18,778 nucleotides of DNA from Treponema sp. (GCA_031268245.1 JAIRXN010000156.1:1-18778), one strand, 5' to 3'. Positions 7,103-12,897 are shown, counted from the first letter of the stretch. Made by a program: numbers and translations. Notes: generated by a model from the letters alone, not told the origin.

Positions 7103-9007
7103 TTAAACGGCGGCCAACACCGTTTTGGCAAGGGAAGGGCCGTCCAGACCGTGTGCCTCAAGCAATTCCTGCCGTGTTCCCAGGGTATCAAGGACGGCTT
7201 CGACGGCAAGGAACTTGAGTTTTCCGCGGCAGTTCCGATTCCCGGCCAGTGCGGCGGCGTACTCGCCGAAACCGCCCTCCCGGATACCTTCCTCGGCAAT
7301 AAGAGTCAACTCATGGGAATCAAAGAGGGAAACAAGATAGTCTTCATCCAGAGGTTTTATAAAACGGAGGTTGTAGAGATCCGTTTCAATCCCCTTTCTT
7401 TCGAGCCTCTCCGCGGCGTCGATAACTTCCCGGTAAAGCCCGCCTGTGAAGGCGATCAGCACCCTGGCCCCCTGCGCCCGGCGGACAAAGACCCCCCTTC
7501 CCGGCTTAAGTTCTTCAGAAAAAGAGGGAATTTCGGGAGGGCAGCAACACTTGGGGTAACGGATCATCACCGGGCCTTCCTGCCGCAGGGCCCAGGCCAG
7601 CATGGAGGCAAGTTCCCTTTCCCCCGCGGGAGCAAGGATACTCATACCCGGCGCAGCGCGGAACAGGGCAATATCGTAGAGCCCCTGGTGGGTTTCCCCG
7701 TCTTCGGGAACGAAGCCTGAACGATCCAGGGCAAAGATCACCGGCAGATTCTGGAGACATACATCATGGATCACCTGGTCGACGGCCCGCTGGATGAAGC
7801 TTGAATAAAACGCCGTAACCGGACGCATGCCCCGTACCGCAAGTCCTGCCGCAAAGCATACTCCATGGGCTTCGGCTATTCCCACATCGAAGAAACGGCC
7901 CGGAAAAGCCTCCCTGAACACGGAAAGTCCCGTACCCTTCTCCATGGCGGCGGTAACCGCAACAAGCCTTTCATCATTTTTGCCCAGATCGAGGAGAGCT
8001 CTGCTGAAGGCTTCGGTGAATAAAGGACGGCCTTCCCCATTTTTCCTCTCGCCCTGGGGAGAAGGCACATCAGGAAGCCCCTCCGAAGGGGAGAAGGCCC
8101 CCACCCCGTGCCAGAGACCCGGGTCCTGTTCCGCCCGGCGGTAGCCCTTGCCTTTCCGGGTAATCACATGAATCACCACCGGCCGCCCGAGCTTGCGCAC
8201 GTCTTCAAACACATCGGTAAGGTACTGGATATTGTGACCGTCTATGGGCCCGGCATACTCAAAACCCAGATCCACAAAGAAGTTGTCGGTATAGAAAACC
8301 GCCTTTACCGCCCGTTTGAGCCGGACAACCCAGTCGAAGAGGGTTCCCCCGATATAGGGGATCTTTTTAACGGCGGAATCGAAAGTACGGCGGAAAAGCT
8401 GATACTTTGCCTTCATGGAGAGACGGCTCAGATACTTTGAAAGCCCGCCTACATTGGGGCTGATCGACATCTTGTTGTCGTTGAGCACCACCACCAGGGG
8501 AAGCCCCAGTTGACCCGCATGGGAGAGAGCCTCGTAAGAGAGGCCGCCGGTAAGCGCGCCGTCCCCGATAACCGCCACCGCATTTCCCCGGCCTCCCTTG
8601 AGCCTCTCGGCGGCCAAAAGCCCCAGAGCGGCGGAAATTGAGGTGGAAGCGTGACCCGTATCAAATGCGTCGTGGACACTTTCGGCCCGTTTTGGAAAAC
8701 CGGATATACCGCCCCGCTTGCGGAGACCCGCAAAAACTTCATAACGACCGGTGAGGAGTTTATGGGCATAACATTGATGCCCCACATCCCAGACGATCTT
8801 GTCTTCCGGTGAAGAAAAAACCCGGTGCAGGGCAATACTGAGTTCCACCACCCCCAGATTGGAGGCCAAATGCCCTCCGGTCTTGCTTACCGTTGAGACG
8901 ATTTCAGCCCGGATTTCCTCAGCCAAGAGTTCCAATTCGCCAAAAGACAGACTTTTTATGTCCTGGGGATTCCGAATCCGCGGCAGCAGGGACGCTTTTT
9001 CTTTCAT
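7103..9007 (-). CDS. dxs: 1-deoxy-D-xylulose-5-phosphate synthase
   Basis: A 634-aa cytoplasmic thiamine-diphosphate enzyme that condenses pyruvate and glyceraldehyde-3-phosphate into DXP, the first step of the MEP isoprenoid route; DXP also feeds thiamine and pyridoxal synthesis. Visible motifs are GGHLASNLG (His46), DVGHQCYAHK (His77), the ThDP signature GDG (148-150) to NDN (176-178), RKGKGY before the linker, and YSSFIQRAVDQVIHDV and DRSGFVPEDGETHQG in the pyrimidine-binding domain. A C-terminal transketolase domain follows. Length is typical. The ATG lies 23 bases after the stop of the 29-aa ORF and has no SD. The sequence upstream is instead pyrimidine-rich (CCTCCTC), so translation may rely on reinitiation. 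The linker at about residues 302-325 carries a direct 11-base repeat, GGGGAGAAGGC on the plus strand at 8056 and 8088, which is harmless there. Confidence 0.97.
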   Translation of the reverse strand: MKEKASLLPRIRNPQDIKSLSFGELELLAEEIRAEIVSTVSKTGGHLASNLGVVELSIALHRVFSSPEDKIVWDVGHQCYAHKLLTGRYEVFAGLRKRGGISGFPKRAESVHDAFDTGHASTSISAALGLLAAERLKGGRGNAVAVIGDGALTGGLSYEALSHAGQLGLPLVVVLNDNKMSISPNVGGLSKYLSRLSMKAKYQLFRRTFDSAVKKIPYIGGTLFDWVVRLKRAVKAVFYTDNFFVDLGFEYAGPIDGHNIQYLTDVFEDVRKLGRPVVIHVITRKGKGYRRAEQDPGLWHGVGAFSPSEGLPDVPSPQGERKNGEGRPLFTEAFSRALLDLGKNDERLVAVTAAMEKGTGLSVFREAFPGRFFDVGIAEAHGVCFAAGLAVRGMRPVTAFYSSFIQRAVDQVIHDVCLQNLPVIFALDRSGFVPEDGETHQGLYDIALFRAAPGMSILAPAGERELASMLAWALRQEGPVMIRYPKCCCPPEIPSFSEELKPGRGVFVRRAQGARVLIAFTGGLYREVIDAAERLERKGIETDLYNLRFIKPLDEDYLVSLFDSHELTLIAEEGIREGGFGEYAAALAGNRNCRGKLKFLAVEAVLDTLGTRQELLEAHGLDGPSLAKTVLAAV

Positions 9008-9030
9008 TATAATAACAGATAGAGGAGGGC

Positions 9031-9120
9031 CTATTTGTTCTTGTGTCTGTTCTTCCGCAGCTTTTTCTTACGCTTGTGGGTCGCAATCTTGCGCAATTTG
9101 CGTTTTCTTCCGCAGGGCAC
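9031..9120 (-). CDS. 29-aa basic AURKAIP1/COX24-type (bS22-like) ribosomal protein
   Basis: A tiny ORF of 29 codons plus TAG. It encodes MPCGRKRKLRK, then IATHKRKKKLRKNRHKNK, with about half of the residues Lys or Arg. This resembles very short AURKAIP1/COX24-domain proteins of several bacterial groups, related to mitochondrial mS38 and to mycobacterial bS22, which sits in the small ribosomal subunit. The start is GTG with a strong SD AAGGAG (9129-9134) spaced 8 bases. A sigma70-type promoter (-35 9178-9183, -10 9155-9160) lies just upstream, and dxs follows 23 bases after the stop. These signals make a real gene likely. The family call is from recalled sequence pattern; ribosome binding has not been shown here. 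Confidence 0.75.
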   Translation of the reverse strand: MPCGRKRKLRKIATHKRKKKLRKNRHKNK

Positions 9121-9154
9121 TTCGGCGTCTCCTTATTGTTAATTTGCTTATAGA

Positions 9155-9183
9155 AGTATGATACCTGGAGAAAAAAAGGTCAA
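9155..9183 (-). promoter_or_regulatory. Promoter of the 29-aa ORF-dxs-cdaA operon
   Basis: On the minus strand, TTGACC (9178-9183) and CATACT (9155-9160) are separated by exactly 17 bases, giving 5/6 and 4/6 matches to the -35 and -10 consensus. Transcription would start near 9148 and leave a leader of about 28 bases that contains the AAGGAG of the 29-aa ORF. It is the only good promoter I see upstream of the eight-gene minus-strand operon. Confidence 0.6.
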
Positions 9184-9192
9184 GTACCCTAT

Positions 9193-9490
9193 CCTATGTT
9201 TCAGCAATTTTACTTTTAGCCATGGATAATCACGAACCACTCGAACAAGACGTATTCCGGCTTGACGGCGGTGATTATGTCTGGAAAATGAGCTTGTTTC
9301 GCACGAACCTCACGGACTTGTGCTTTGATAGTATCGATTTTACCTCTATAATCAGCATAGTTTGAATGAAATAAGAGCCAAGAATTATGAAAGCGGAGGG
9401 AAAAATGAAGGGCGCTCTGTTCCGTTCGTGTCTGTTCGTGCCGTTCGTGGCGAATTTCTTCAGTAAAAGTAAAACCGCTGCCTATGTTTC
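9193..9490. repeat. Imperfect large inverted repeat with GTTCGTG motifs, possible MITE-like element
   Basis: The right arm on the plus strand has three GTTCGTG units (9425, 9435, 9444), then after 14 bases TAAAAGTAAAA (9465-9475), then CYGCTG and CCTATG. The left arm, read on the minus strand, has GTTCGAG (9240-9246) and GTTCGTG (9231-9237), then after 12 bases the identical TAAAAGTAAAA (9208-9218), then TTGCTG. A further pair (9302-9308 GTTCGTG, 9311-9317 GTCCGTG) lies inside on the minus strand, again spaced 9 bases. CCTATGTTTC also occurs as a direct repeat at both outer edges (9193 and 9481). Motif spacing of 9-10 bases and mirror-image arms suggest a small mobile or structured element, but no transposase is present. 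Confidence 0.45.
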
Positions 9491-9519
9491 CTTCCGGTCT
9501 GCGGGGATAGAAAGTAAAT

Positions 9520-9539
9520 GCCGGCGCCCGTGCGCCGGC
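9520..9539 (+). terminator. GC-rich hairpin with weak T-rich tail
   Basis: GCCGGCGC (9520-9527) and GCGCCGGC (9532-9539) form a perfect 8-bp GC stem around CCGT. A T-rich but interrupted tail (TCTGTTTGTCTTGCTCTTT) follows on the plus strand. It could end stray transcription from the left before the BspA-like promoter starts. No gene upstream on the plus strand needs it. Confidence 0.3.
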
Positions 9540-9549
9540 TCTGTTTGTC

Positions 9550-9578
9550 TTGCTCTTTGCTGTGTGTTATGCTATACT
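9550..9578 (+). promoter_or_regulatory. Promoter of the BspA-like lipoprotein gene
   Basis: TTGCTC (9550-9555) and TATACT (9573-9578) are spaced 17 bases, close to the sigma70 consensus. The start of transcription would fall near 9585, followed by AAGGAG (9600-9605) and an ATG at 9613 spaced 7 bases away. The promoter and translation start look intact even though the reading frame that follows is broken. Confidence 0.55.
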
Positions 9579-9612
9579 AAGCTGTCTTATACATAATATA
9601 AGGAGTTTTGCT

Positions 9613-9651
9613 ATGGAGAAAGCATTTTCCCGTTTGTCCCTTCTTTTTTAA
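9613..9651 (+). CDS. 12-codon start fragment of the broken lipoprotein gene
   Basis: The ATG at 9613 has an ideal SD (AAGGAG, 7-base spacing) but reads only MEKAFSRLSLLF before TAA, just after a run of six T (9644-9649). It looks like the original translation start of the downstream lipoprotein gene, now out of frame with it. One extra T would carry this frame through into the C-run; one extra C (or two fewer) would then join it to the lipoprotein frame. An independent leader peptide is the other reading. Confidence 0.35.
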   Translation: MEKAFSRLSLLF

Positions 9652-9655
9652 ATAA

Positions 9656-10771
9656 CCGGCCAACCCCCCCCCCCCCCCCCCCCAGCGGTTTTCGCCCTCT
9701 AAAAGACCGTTAAGCCTTTTCCTCCTCATATTCCTTGCGGCCCTGTTCTGCGCGGCCTGTGAAGTCCCGGCCGGTCTCCAGGACAACACCGGGGCCGCCG
9801 ATATCCAGGGCGATACCGGCGACACGAACGAAGACAAAGAGGACAACGATGAGGATGACATCAGCCGCGCTATCGCGGAAGCTCTGGCCGGCAAAACCGG
9901 GGGCGGTCCCTGGACCGTGAGCGTAAGCGGCGTGAATCTGGACAGTGACGGCGCGGTCAGGGACCTCATCCACGGCATCGTTGCGGGCATTACGGACGGC
10001 GCGGACATAATCCTCGACCTGTCCGGCTGTACGGGTAACGCATTGGGCAGTGTCTTTTTCATCCCCGCCGAGGAAAAAGAGCGGATTACCGGAATTACCC
10101 TGCCGGCCTCGATTACGACAATAGGCTCCAGCGCCTTCTCCGACTTTACCCGCCTTACCAGCGTAAGCGCCCCGGCGGCCACAGGCATCAGCGGGAGTGC
10201 CTTCTCCGGCTGCACCGCCCTTGCCGCGGTAAGCTTCCCGGCGGCCACAACCATCGGCGATTTCACCTTCTCCGGCTGCACATCCCTCGCCACGGTAAGC
10301 CTTGACGCGGCGGAAACCATCGGCAGGTACGCCTTCCAGGGCTGTACATCCCTCGACACGGTAAGCCTCCCGGCAGCGACATACATCGGTGTTAGCGCCT
10401 TCTCCGGCTGCACCGCCCTCGACACGGTAAGCCTTGACGCGGCGGAAACCATCGACCTTCGCGTCTTCTACGGCTGCACCGCCCTCGCCGCGGTAAGCCT
10501 TGAGGCGGCGGAAACTTTCAGCATTTACGTCTTCGAGGGCTGCACATCCCTCGCCGATCTTACGCTGGGGAACACGCCGCCTACCTTTTCATCTACAGAG
10601 GCAAGTGGTATATTCAAAGACACGGTCGGCGGAGACGTGGATACCATCATCATCCACGTGCCCGACACGAGCGCGTACATCAGCGCAATCTGGCCGGGGG
10701 TGGGAACGCCGACAACTAATTATAATTCTATCTACGGCGCCAACAGCAAAAAGGTGCTCATCACCAACTAA
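9656..10771 (+). CDS. BspA-like leucine-rich-repeat (LRR_5) lipoprotein, start disrupted
   Basis: This is a surface lipoprotein frame with no usable start codon. It opens after a TAA at 9653, runs through the 20-C tract, and then encodes KRPLSLFLLIFLAALFCAAC, a complete lipoprotein signal peptide with lipobox, from about 9701. An acidic linker (DTNEDKEDNDEDD) follows, then the repeat domain. The first GTG (9917) lies past the signal peptide and is not a believable start. Six exact 22-residue modules beginning GCT(A/S)L start at 10208, 10274, 10340, 10406, 10472 and 10538; a weaker one precedes them at 10142. This is the LRR_5 pattern of BspA-type proteins, often linked to attachment or host-surface contact. 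A tail of about 55 residues closes the protein. Phase-off state, recent decay or a sequencing error in the C-run are all possible. The 186-aa gene follows by 13 bases. Confidence 0.7.
   Translation, partial: PANPPPPPPQRFSPSKRPLSLFLLIFLAALFCAACEVPAGLQDNTGAADIQGDTGDTNEDKEDNDEDDISRAIAEALAGKTGGGPWTVSVSGVNLDSDGAVRDLIHGIVAGITDGADIILDLSGCTGNALGSVFFIPAEEKERITGITLPASITTIGSSAFSDFTRLTSVSAPAATGISGSAFSGCTALAAVSFPAATTIGDFTFSGCTSLATVSLDAAETIGRYAFQGCTSLDTVSLPAATYIGVSAFSGCTALDTVSLDAAETIDLRVFYGCTALAAVSLEAAETFSIYVFEGCTSLADLTLGNTPPTFSSTEASGIFKDTVGGDVDTIIIHVPDTSAYISAIWPGVGTPTTNYNSIYGANSKKVLITN
9664..9683. repeat. Homopolymer run of 20 C
   Basis: Twenty consecutive C lie between the start codon at 9613 and the signal peptide of the BspA-like lipoprotein. 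Runs of this length slip readily during replication and are hallmark contingency sites; Treponema pallidum uses poly-G runs near tpr genes. Here the run lies downstream of the promoter, so it would act on reading frame rather than on promoter spacing. Reads through such runs are also error-prone, so the exact length is uncertain. Confidence 0.85.
10142..10603 (+). repeat. 66-bp tandem repeats coding the LRR_5 modules
   Basis: In-frame units of exactly 66 bases start at 10142, 10208, 10274, 10340, 10406, 10472 and 10538; the first and last are the most diverged. Each encodes about GCTALxxVSLxAAETIxxxxFx. Close similarity of DNA between neighbouring units, such as the shared GACACGGTAAGCCT blocks, suggests recent duplication or recombination and makes copy-number change likely. 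Confidence 0.85.
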
Positions 10772-10784
10772 AAGGAAGAAGAAT

Positions 10785-11345
10785 ATGGATCCATTGACAC
10801 TTATTACCACCTTTGCGGGCCTTGCCGGAACAGCCGCCCGCTGGATACGCGACGCCGCCGTAACCGACGACGGCTTTATCAGGGCCTACTACCTGGAAGT
10901 TTCCCGGAACATCGAAATCCTCAAGGCTATCGACATCGCCGCCCTCAAGGACACCGACATCAACGCTCCCCAGTTCCGAAGCCTCATCGGCGCTCTGGAA
11001 ACCGGCGTCGGCGCGTCTCTTCTCTGTACCGGTAATGAAAAACGCAAAAAGATCCTCACATTCCTCAAGGCGGGGCTGGAAATCCAGCCTCCCGCCACCG
11101 GCCTTCCCCTGGAGCAGGACGACGAAAGCGGCCAGGCCGTCCCGGCGCTTACCCTCCGGGTGAATGTACTCCAGGCGGTGTGGTTCACCGTCCATAAAAT
11201 TGAACTGCTCAAGGCCCTTTCCGCCATGGACGGCCCCTTTAACCACGGCTTCCGCCTCAACGTCCGTGTCGCCAATATCCAGGAACGCTTTGTCCGGATA
11301 CGCGGGAAACTGGGCGAAACCGGCGCCATGAGGGAACTGCGCTAA
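10785..11345 (+). CDS. Unknown 186-aa protein paired with the BspA-like gene
   Basis: I do not recognise this family. The ATG at 10785 follows AAGGA at a normal distance; the frame is open further upstream but only as a shadow of the lipoprotein gene. The protein is probably mostly helical. A hydrophobic N-terminal stretch (PLTLITTFAGLAGTAARW) could dip into a membrane or pack in a bundle. It is followed by charged helices (YYLEVSRNIEILKAIDIAALKD, shortened here to its helical sense), an acidic loop near residue 110 and a basic C-terminus (RFVRIRGKLGETGAMRELR). There is no signal peptide, Cys pair or nucleotide-binding motif. It starts 13 bases after the lipoprotein stop, so the two are probably one transcript. 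GC-rich codon use matches the neighbouring lipoprotein. Confidence 0.7.
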   Translation: MDPLTLITTFAGLAGTAARWIRDAAVTDDGFIRAYYLEVSRNIEILKAIDIAALKDTDINAPQFRSLIGALETGVGASLLCTGNEKRKKILTFLKAGLEIQPPATGLPLEQDDESGQAVPALTLRVNVLQAVWFTVHKIELLKALSAMDGPFNHGFRLNVRVANIQERFVRIRGKLGETGAMRELR

Positions 11346-11373
11346 GGAAAAACCGGCAAAGGCCGGAAAATAA

Positions 11374-11415
11374 TAGGGTAACGCCGATTAACGTCATTTA
11401 ATCGGCGTTACCCTA
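11374..11415. terminator. 18-bp perfect hairpin after the 186-aa gene
   Basis: TAGGGTAACGCCGATTAA (11374-11391) and its exact reverse complement (11398-11415) enclose a 6-base loop. It lies 28 bases after the stop of the 186-aa gene and 83 bases before the MATE gene. No T-run follows on the plus strand. A transcript end or stabiliser is likely; its perfection also fits a small repeat element. A weaker 5-bp hairpin (CCGGC/GCCGG) stands just before it at 11353-11366. Confidence 0.45.
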
Positions 11416-11462
11416 AAGTGAACGCAAAGGCGTCCTGCGCCTCTTTAGCCCTGCTGTCACCC

Positions 11463-11491
11463 TGCACATTGATCGCCAAAAAGTCTATACT
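11463..11491 (+). promoter_or_regulatory. Possible promoter of the MATE gene
   Basis: TGCACA (11463-11468) and TATACT (11486-11491) are spaced 17 bases. A second pairing, TTGATC (11469-11474) with TATAAA (11491-11496), is also possible. The first would start transcription at about the ATG at 11499, giving a leaderless mRNA, which would explain the lack of an SD. This is a weak call. Confidence 0.35.
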
Positions 11492-11498
11492 ATAAAAA

Positions 11499-12848
11499 AT
11501 GGAAGCGGCTGCGCAGGCGGGAAACAGTAAATTCCTTAAAATGACTACTAAACCGGTTGGAAAACTGGTGATAAGTCTGGCTGTCCCCAGCATCATGATC
11601 ATGCTGATATCCGGGCTCTACAACATGGCGGATACCTACTTTGTGGGAAGTCTGGGAACCAGCGCCGTGGGAGCGGTGGGTATCGCGTTCCCTCTCATGG
11701 CCGTCATCCAGGCTCTGGGTTTCTTCTTTGGGCAGGGTTCGGGAAACTATATTTCCCGTGAACTGGGGGCCCAGAGGGTTAAAAACGCTTCGAAGATGGC
11801 TGCCACGGGGCTTTTCAGCGGCATCATCTTTATGGTTTTTGTCTCCGCAGGCGGGCTCTTTTTTCTTTCTCCCCTCTGCCGGGCTCTTGGCGCCACGGAT
11901 ACTATTCTCCCCTATGCGGAACAGTACATCTTCTTCATCCTTATCGGGGGGCCTGTCATGGTGGGTTCCCTGGTGATTAACCAGCAGCTCCGTTTCCAGG
12001 GCAGCGCCTTCTATGCGATGATCGGCATGACGTCAGGGGCCGTCATCAATATTTTTCTCGATCCGCTGCTGATCTACGGTTTTGATATGGGGGTGAGGGG
12101 GGCCGCCCTTGCCACGATTATCAGCCAGAGTATTGCCTTTGTAATCCTTTTAATCGGCTGCAGATTCAAGGACAACATCAGAATCCATCTGAAAAACTTT
12201 TCTCCCAGTCTTGCCAATTACCGGGACATCTTCAAGGGCGGTATCCCTGCCCTGCTCCGCCAGTCTCTCATGAGTATTGCGACGATTATCATCAACCACT
12301 TTGCCGGGGTCTGGGGGGATGAGGCTATTGCCGCCATTTCCATTACCAACAGGGTCTGCATGTTTGCAGCCTCGGCCATGCTGGGCTTTGGCCAGGGTTT
12401 TCAGCCGGTATGCGGTTTTAACTACGGGGCAAAACGTTACGACAGGGTAAAGAAGGCGTTCTGGTTCTCTGTGCGGCTGGCGGCCGGCGCGCTTATTGTC
12501 ATTGCCGTTGCCCTGGCTGTTTTTGCGCCGCAGATCATCGCTCTGTTCCGCAGGGACGATCCTGAGGTTATACGCATAGGGACACTGTCCCTGCGGCTCC
12601 AGTGCATCAGCATTCCTCTTTCCGCATGGGTTGTGATAAACAACATGATGACTCAAACCATCGGTAAATCTTTTGAGGCGAGTATTTTGGCCGTGAGCCG
12701 CCAGGGGCTCTTTCTTATCCCGGCGCTTTTTATTCTGACTCCCCTGCTGGGGCTTATGGGCCTGCAGTTCTGTATGCCGGTGGCAGATATTCTGTCGTTT
12801 TTCCTCGCCATACCCATTTCCGTAAAGATTCTGCGGGAGATGAAGTAG
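11499..12848 (+). CDS. MATE family multidrug/Na+ antiporter
   Basis: A 449-aa inner-membrane exporter with about twelve hydrophobic segments arranged as two MatE repeats (about residues 25-190 and 245-410), each led by an L-x-x-P or similar start (VISLAVPSIMIMLISGLYNMADTYFVG; GGIPALLRQSLMSIATIIINHFAG). GFGQGFQPVCGFNYGAK in the second half is typical of the bacterial DinF/NorM-like branch. Such proteins push out cationic drugs or metabolites using Na+ or H+. The substrate cannot be told. No SD precedes the ATG at 11499 or the next in-frame ATG at 11541; either could be the start. The gene seems to be a single transcription unit and ends next to the dispersed 48-bp repeat. Confidence 0.92.
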   Translation: MEAAAQAGNSKFLKMTTKPVGKLVISLAVPSIMIMLISGLYNMADTYFVGSLGTSAVGAVGIAFPLMAVIQALGFFFGQGSGNYISRELGAQRVKNASKMAATGLFSGIIFMVFVSAGGLFFLSPLCRALGATDTILPYAEQYIFFILIGGPVMVGSLVINQQLRFQGSAFYAMIGMTSGAVINIFLDPLLIYGFDMGVRGAALATIISQSIAFVILLIGCRFKDNIRIHLKNFSPSLANYRDIFKGGIPALLRQSLMSIATIIINHFAGVWGDEAIAAISITNRVCMFAASAMLGFGQGFQPVCGFNYGAKRYDRVKKAFWFSVRLAAGALIVIAVALAVFAPQIIALFRRDDPEVIRIGTLSLRLQCISIPLSAWVVINNMMTQTIGKSFEASILAVSRQGLFLIPALFILTPLLGLMGLQFCMPVADILSFFLAIPISVKILREMK

Positions 12849-12849
12849 A

Positions 12850-12897
12850 GTTTTTAAGCGGATGTTGTTCAATAACTGAAGTTATTGAACAACTCTA
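12850..12897 (-). repeat. 48-bp dispersed repeat, copy 1, with 13-bp hairpin
   Basis: This 48-base block is identical, in inverted orientation, to 18662-18709. Its core is a perfect 13-bp stem, GTTGTTCAATAAC (12864-12876) and GTTATTGAACAAC (12881-12893), with a TGAA loop. It fills the gap between the stops of MATE and miaA and reaches into the miaA coding end, where it encodes the last residues ELFNNFSY and the TGA. It may serve as a transcript end between the two convergent genes. Confidence 0.85.

Larger units (their letters stand above)
9121..9612. other. Gene-free stretch between divergent operon and BspA-like gene
   Basis: This stretch of about 490 bases holds no ORF I would accept as a gene. 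From the left it contains the operon promoter (9155-9183), an imperfect large inverted repeat (9193-9490) with GTTCGTG motifs, a GC-rich hairpin (9520-9539), a plus-strand promoter (9550-9578) and an SD (AAGGAG, 9600-9605). Short frames on both strands (for example 47 codons from 9222 on the plus strand) lack ribosome-binding sites and cross the repeat arms. Confidence 0.7.

Noticed and set aside
7048..7299. N-terminal extension of cdaA into dxs
   Set aside because: It would overlap the conserved end of dxs, adds no family sequence, and the GTG at 7047 has a well-spaced SD.
8041..8100. Direct repeat GGGGAGAAGGC in dxs as a possible insertion or mobile remnant
   Set aside because: It codes for a few residues of the naturally variable linker between two domains; the frame is intact and the length normal.
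9222..9365. 47-codon plus-strand frame and an antisense frame in the inverted-repeat element
   Set aside because: Neither has a ribosome-binding site; both cross the repeat arms and look like chance open frames.
9387..9596. 69-codon plus-strand frame across the GTTCGTG repeats
   Set aside because: The peptide just translates the repeated phrase and the terminator-like hairpin, and the promoter at 9550-9578 lies inside it.
9577..10452. 291-codon minus-strand frame with its own repeats
   Set aside because: It mirrors the 66-bp LRR units antisense and reads the C-run as poly-Gly; it has no ribosome-binding site, and the plus strand has a lipoprotein signal peptide and the LRR_5 pattern.
10142..10603. 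Regular repeats that could be taken for a CRISPR array
   Set aside because: The 66-base units are contiguous, in frame and encode leucine-rich repeats; there are no unique spacers and no cas genes.
10500..10784. Extension of the 186-aa gene upstream into the lipoprotein gene
   Set aside because: The extension is the lipoprotein repeats in another frame; the ATG at 10785 has the SD.
11353..11366. Small hairpin CCGGC/GCCGG with A/T-rich flanks as a minus-strand terminator
   Set aside because: No minus-strand gene ends here; the nearby 18-bp stem is the better candidate for the plus-strand unit.
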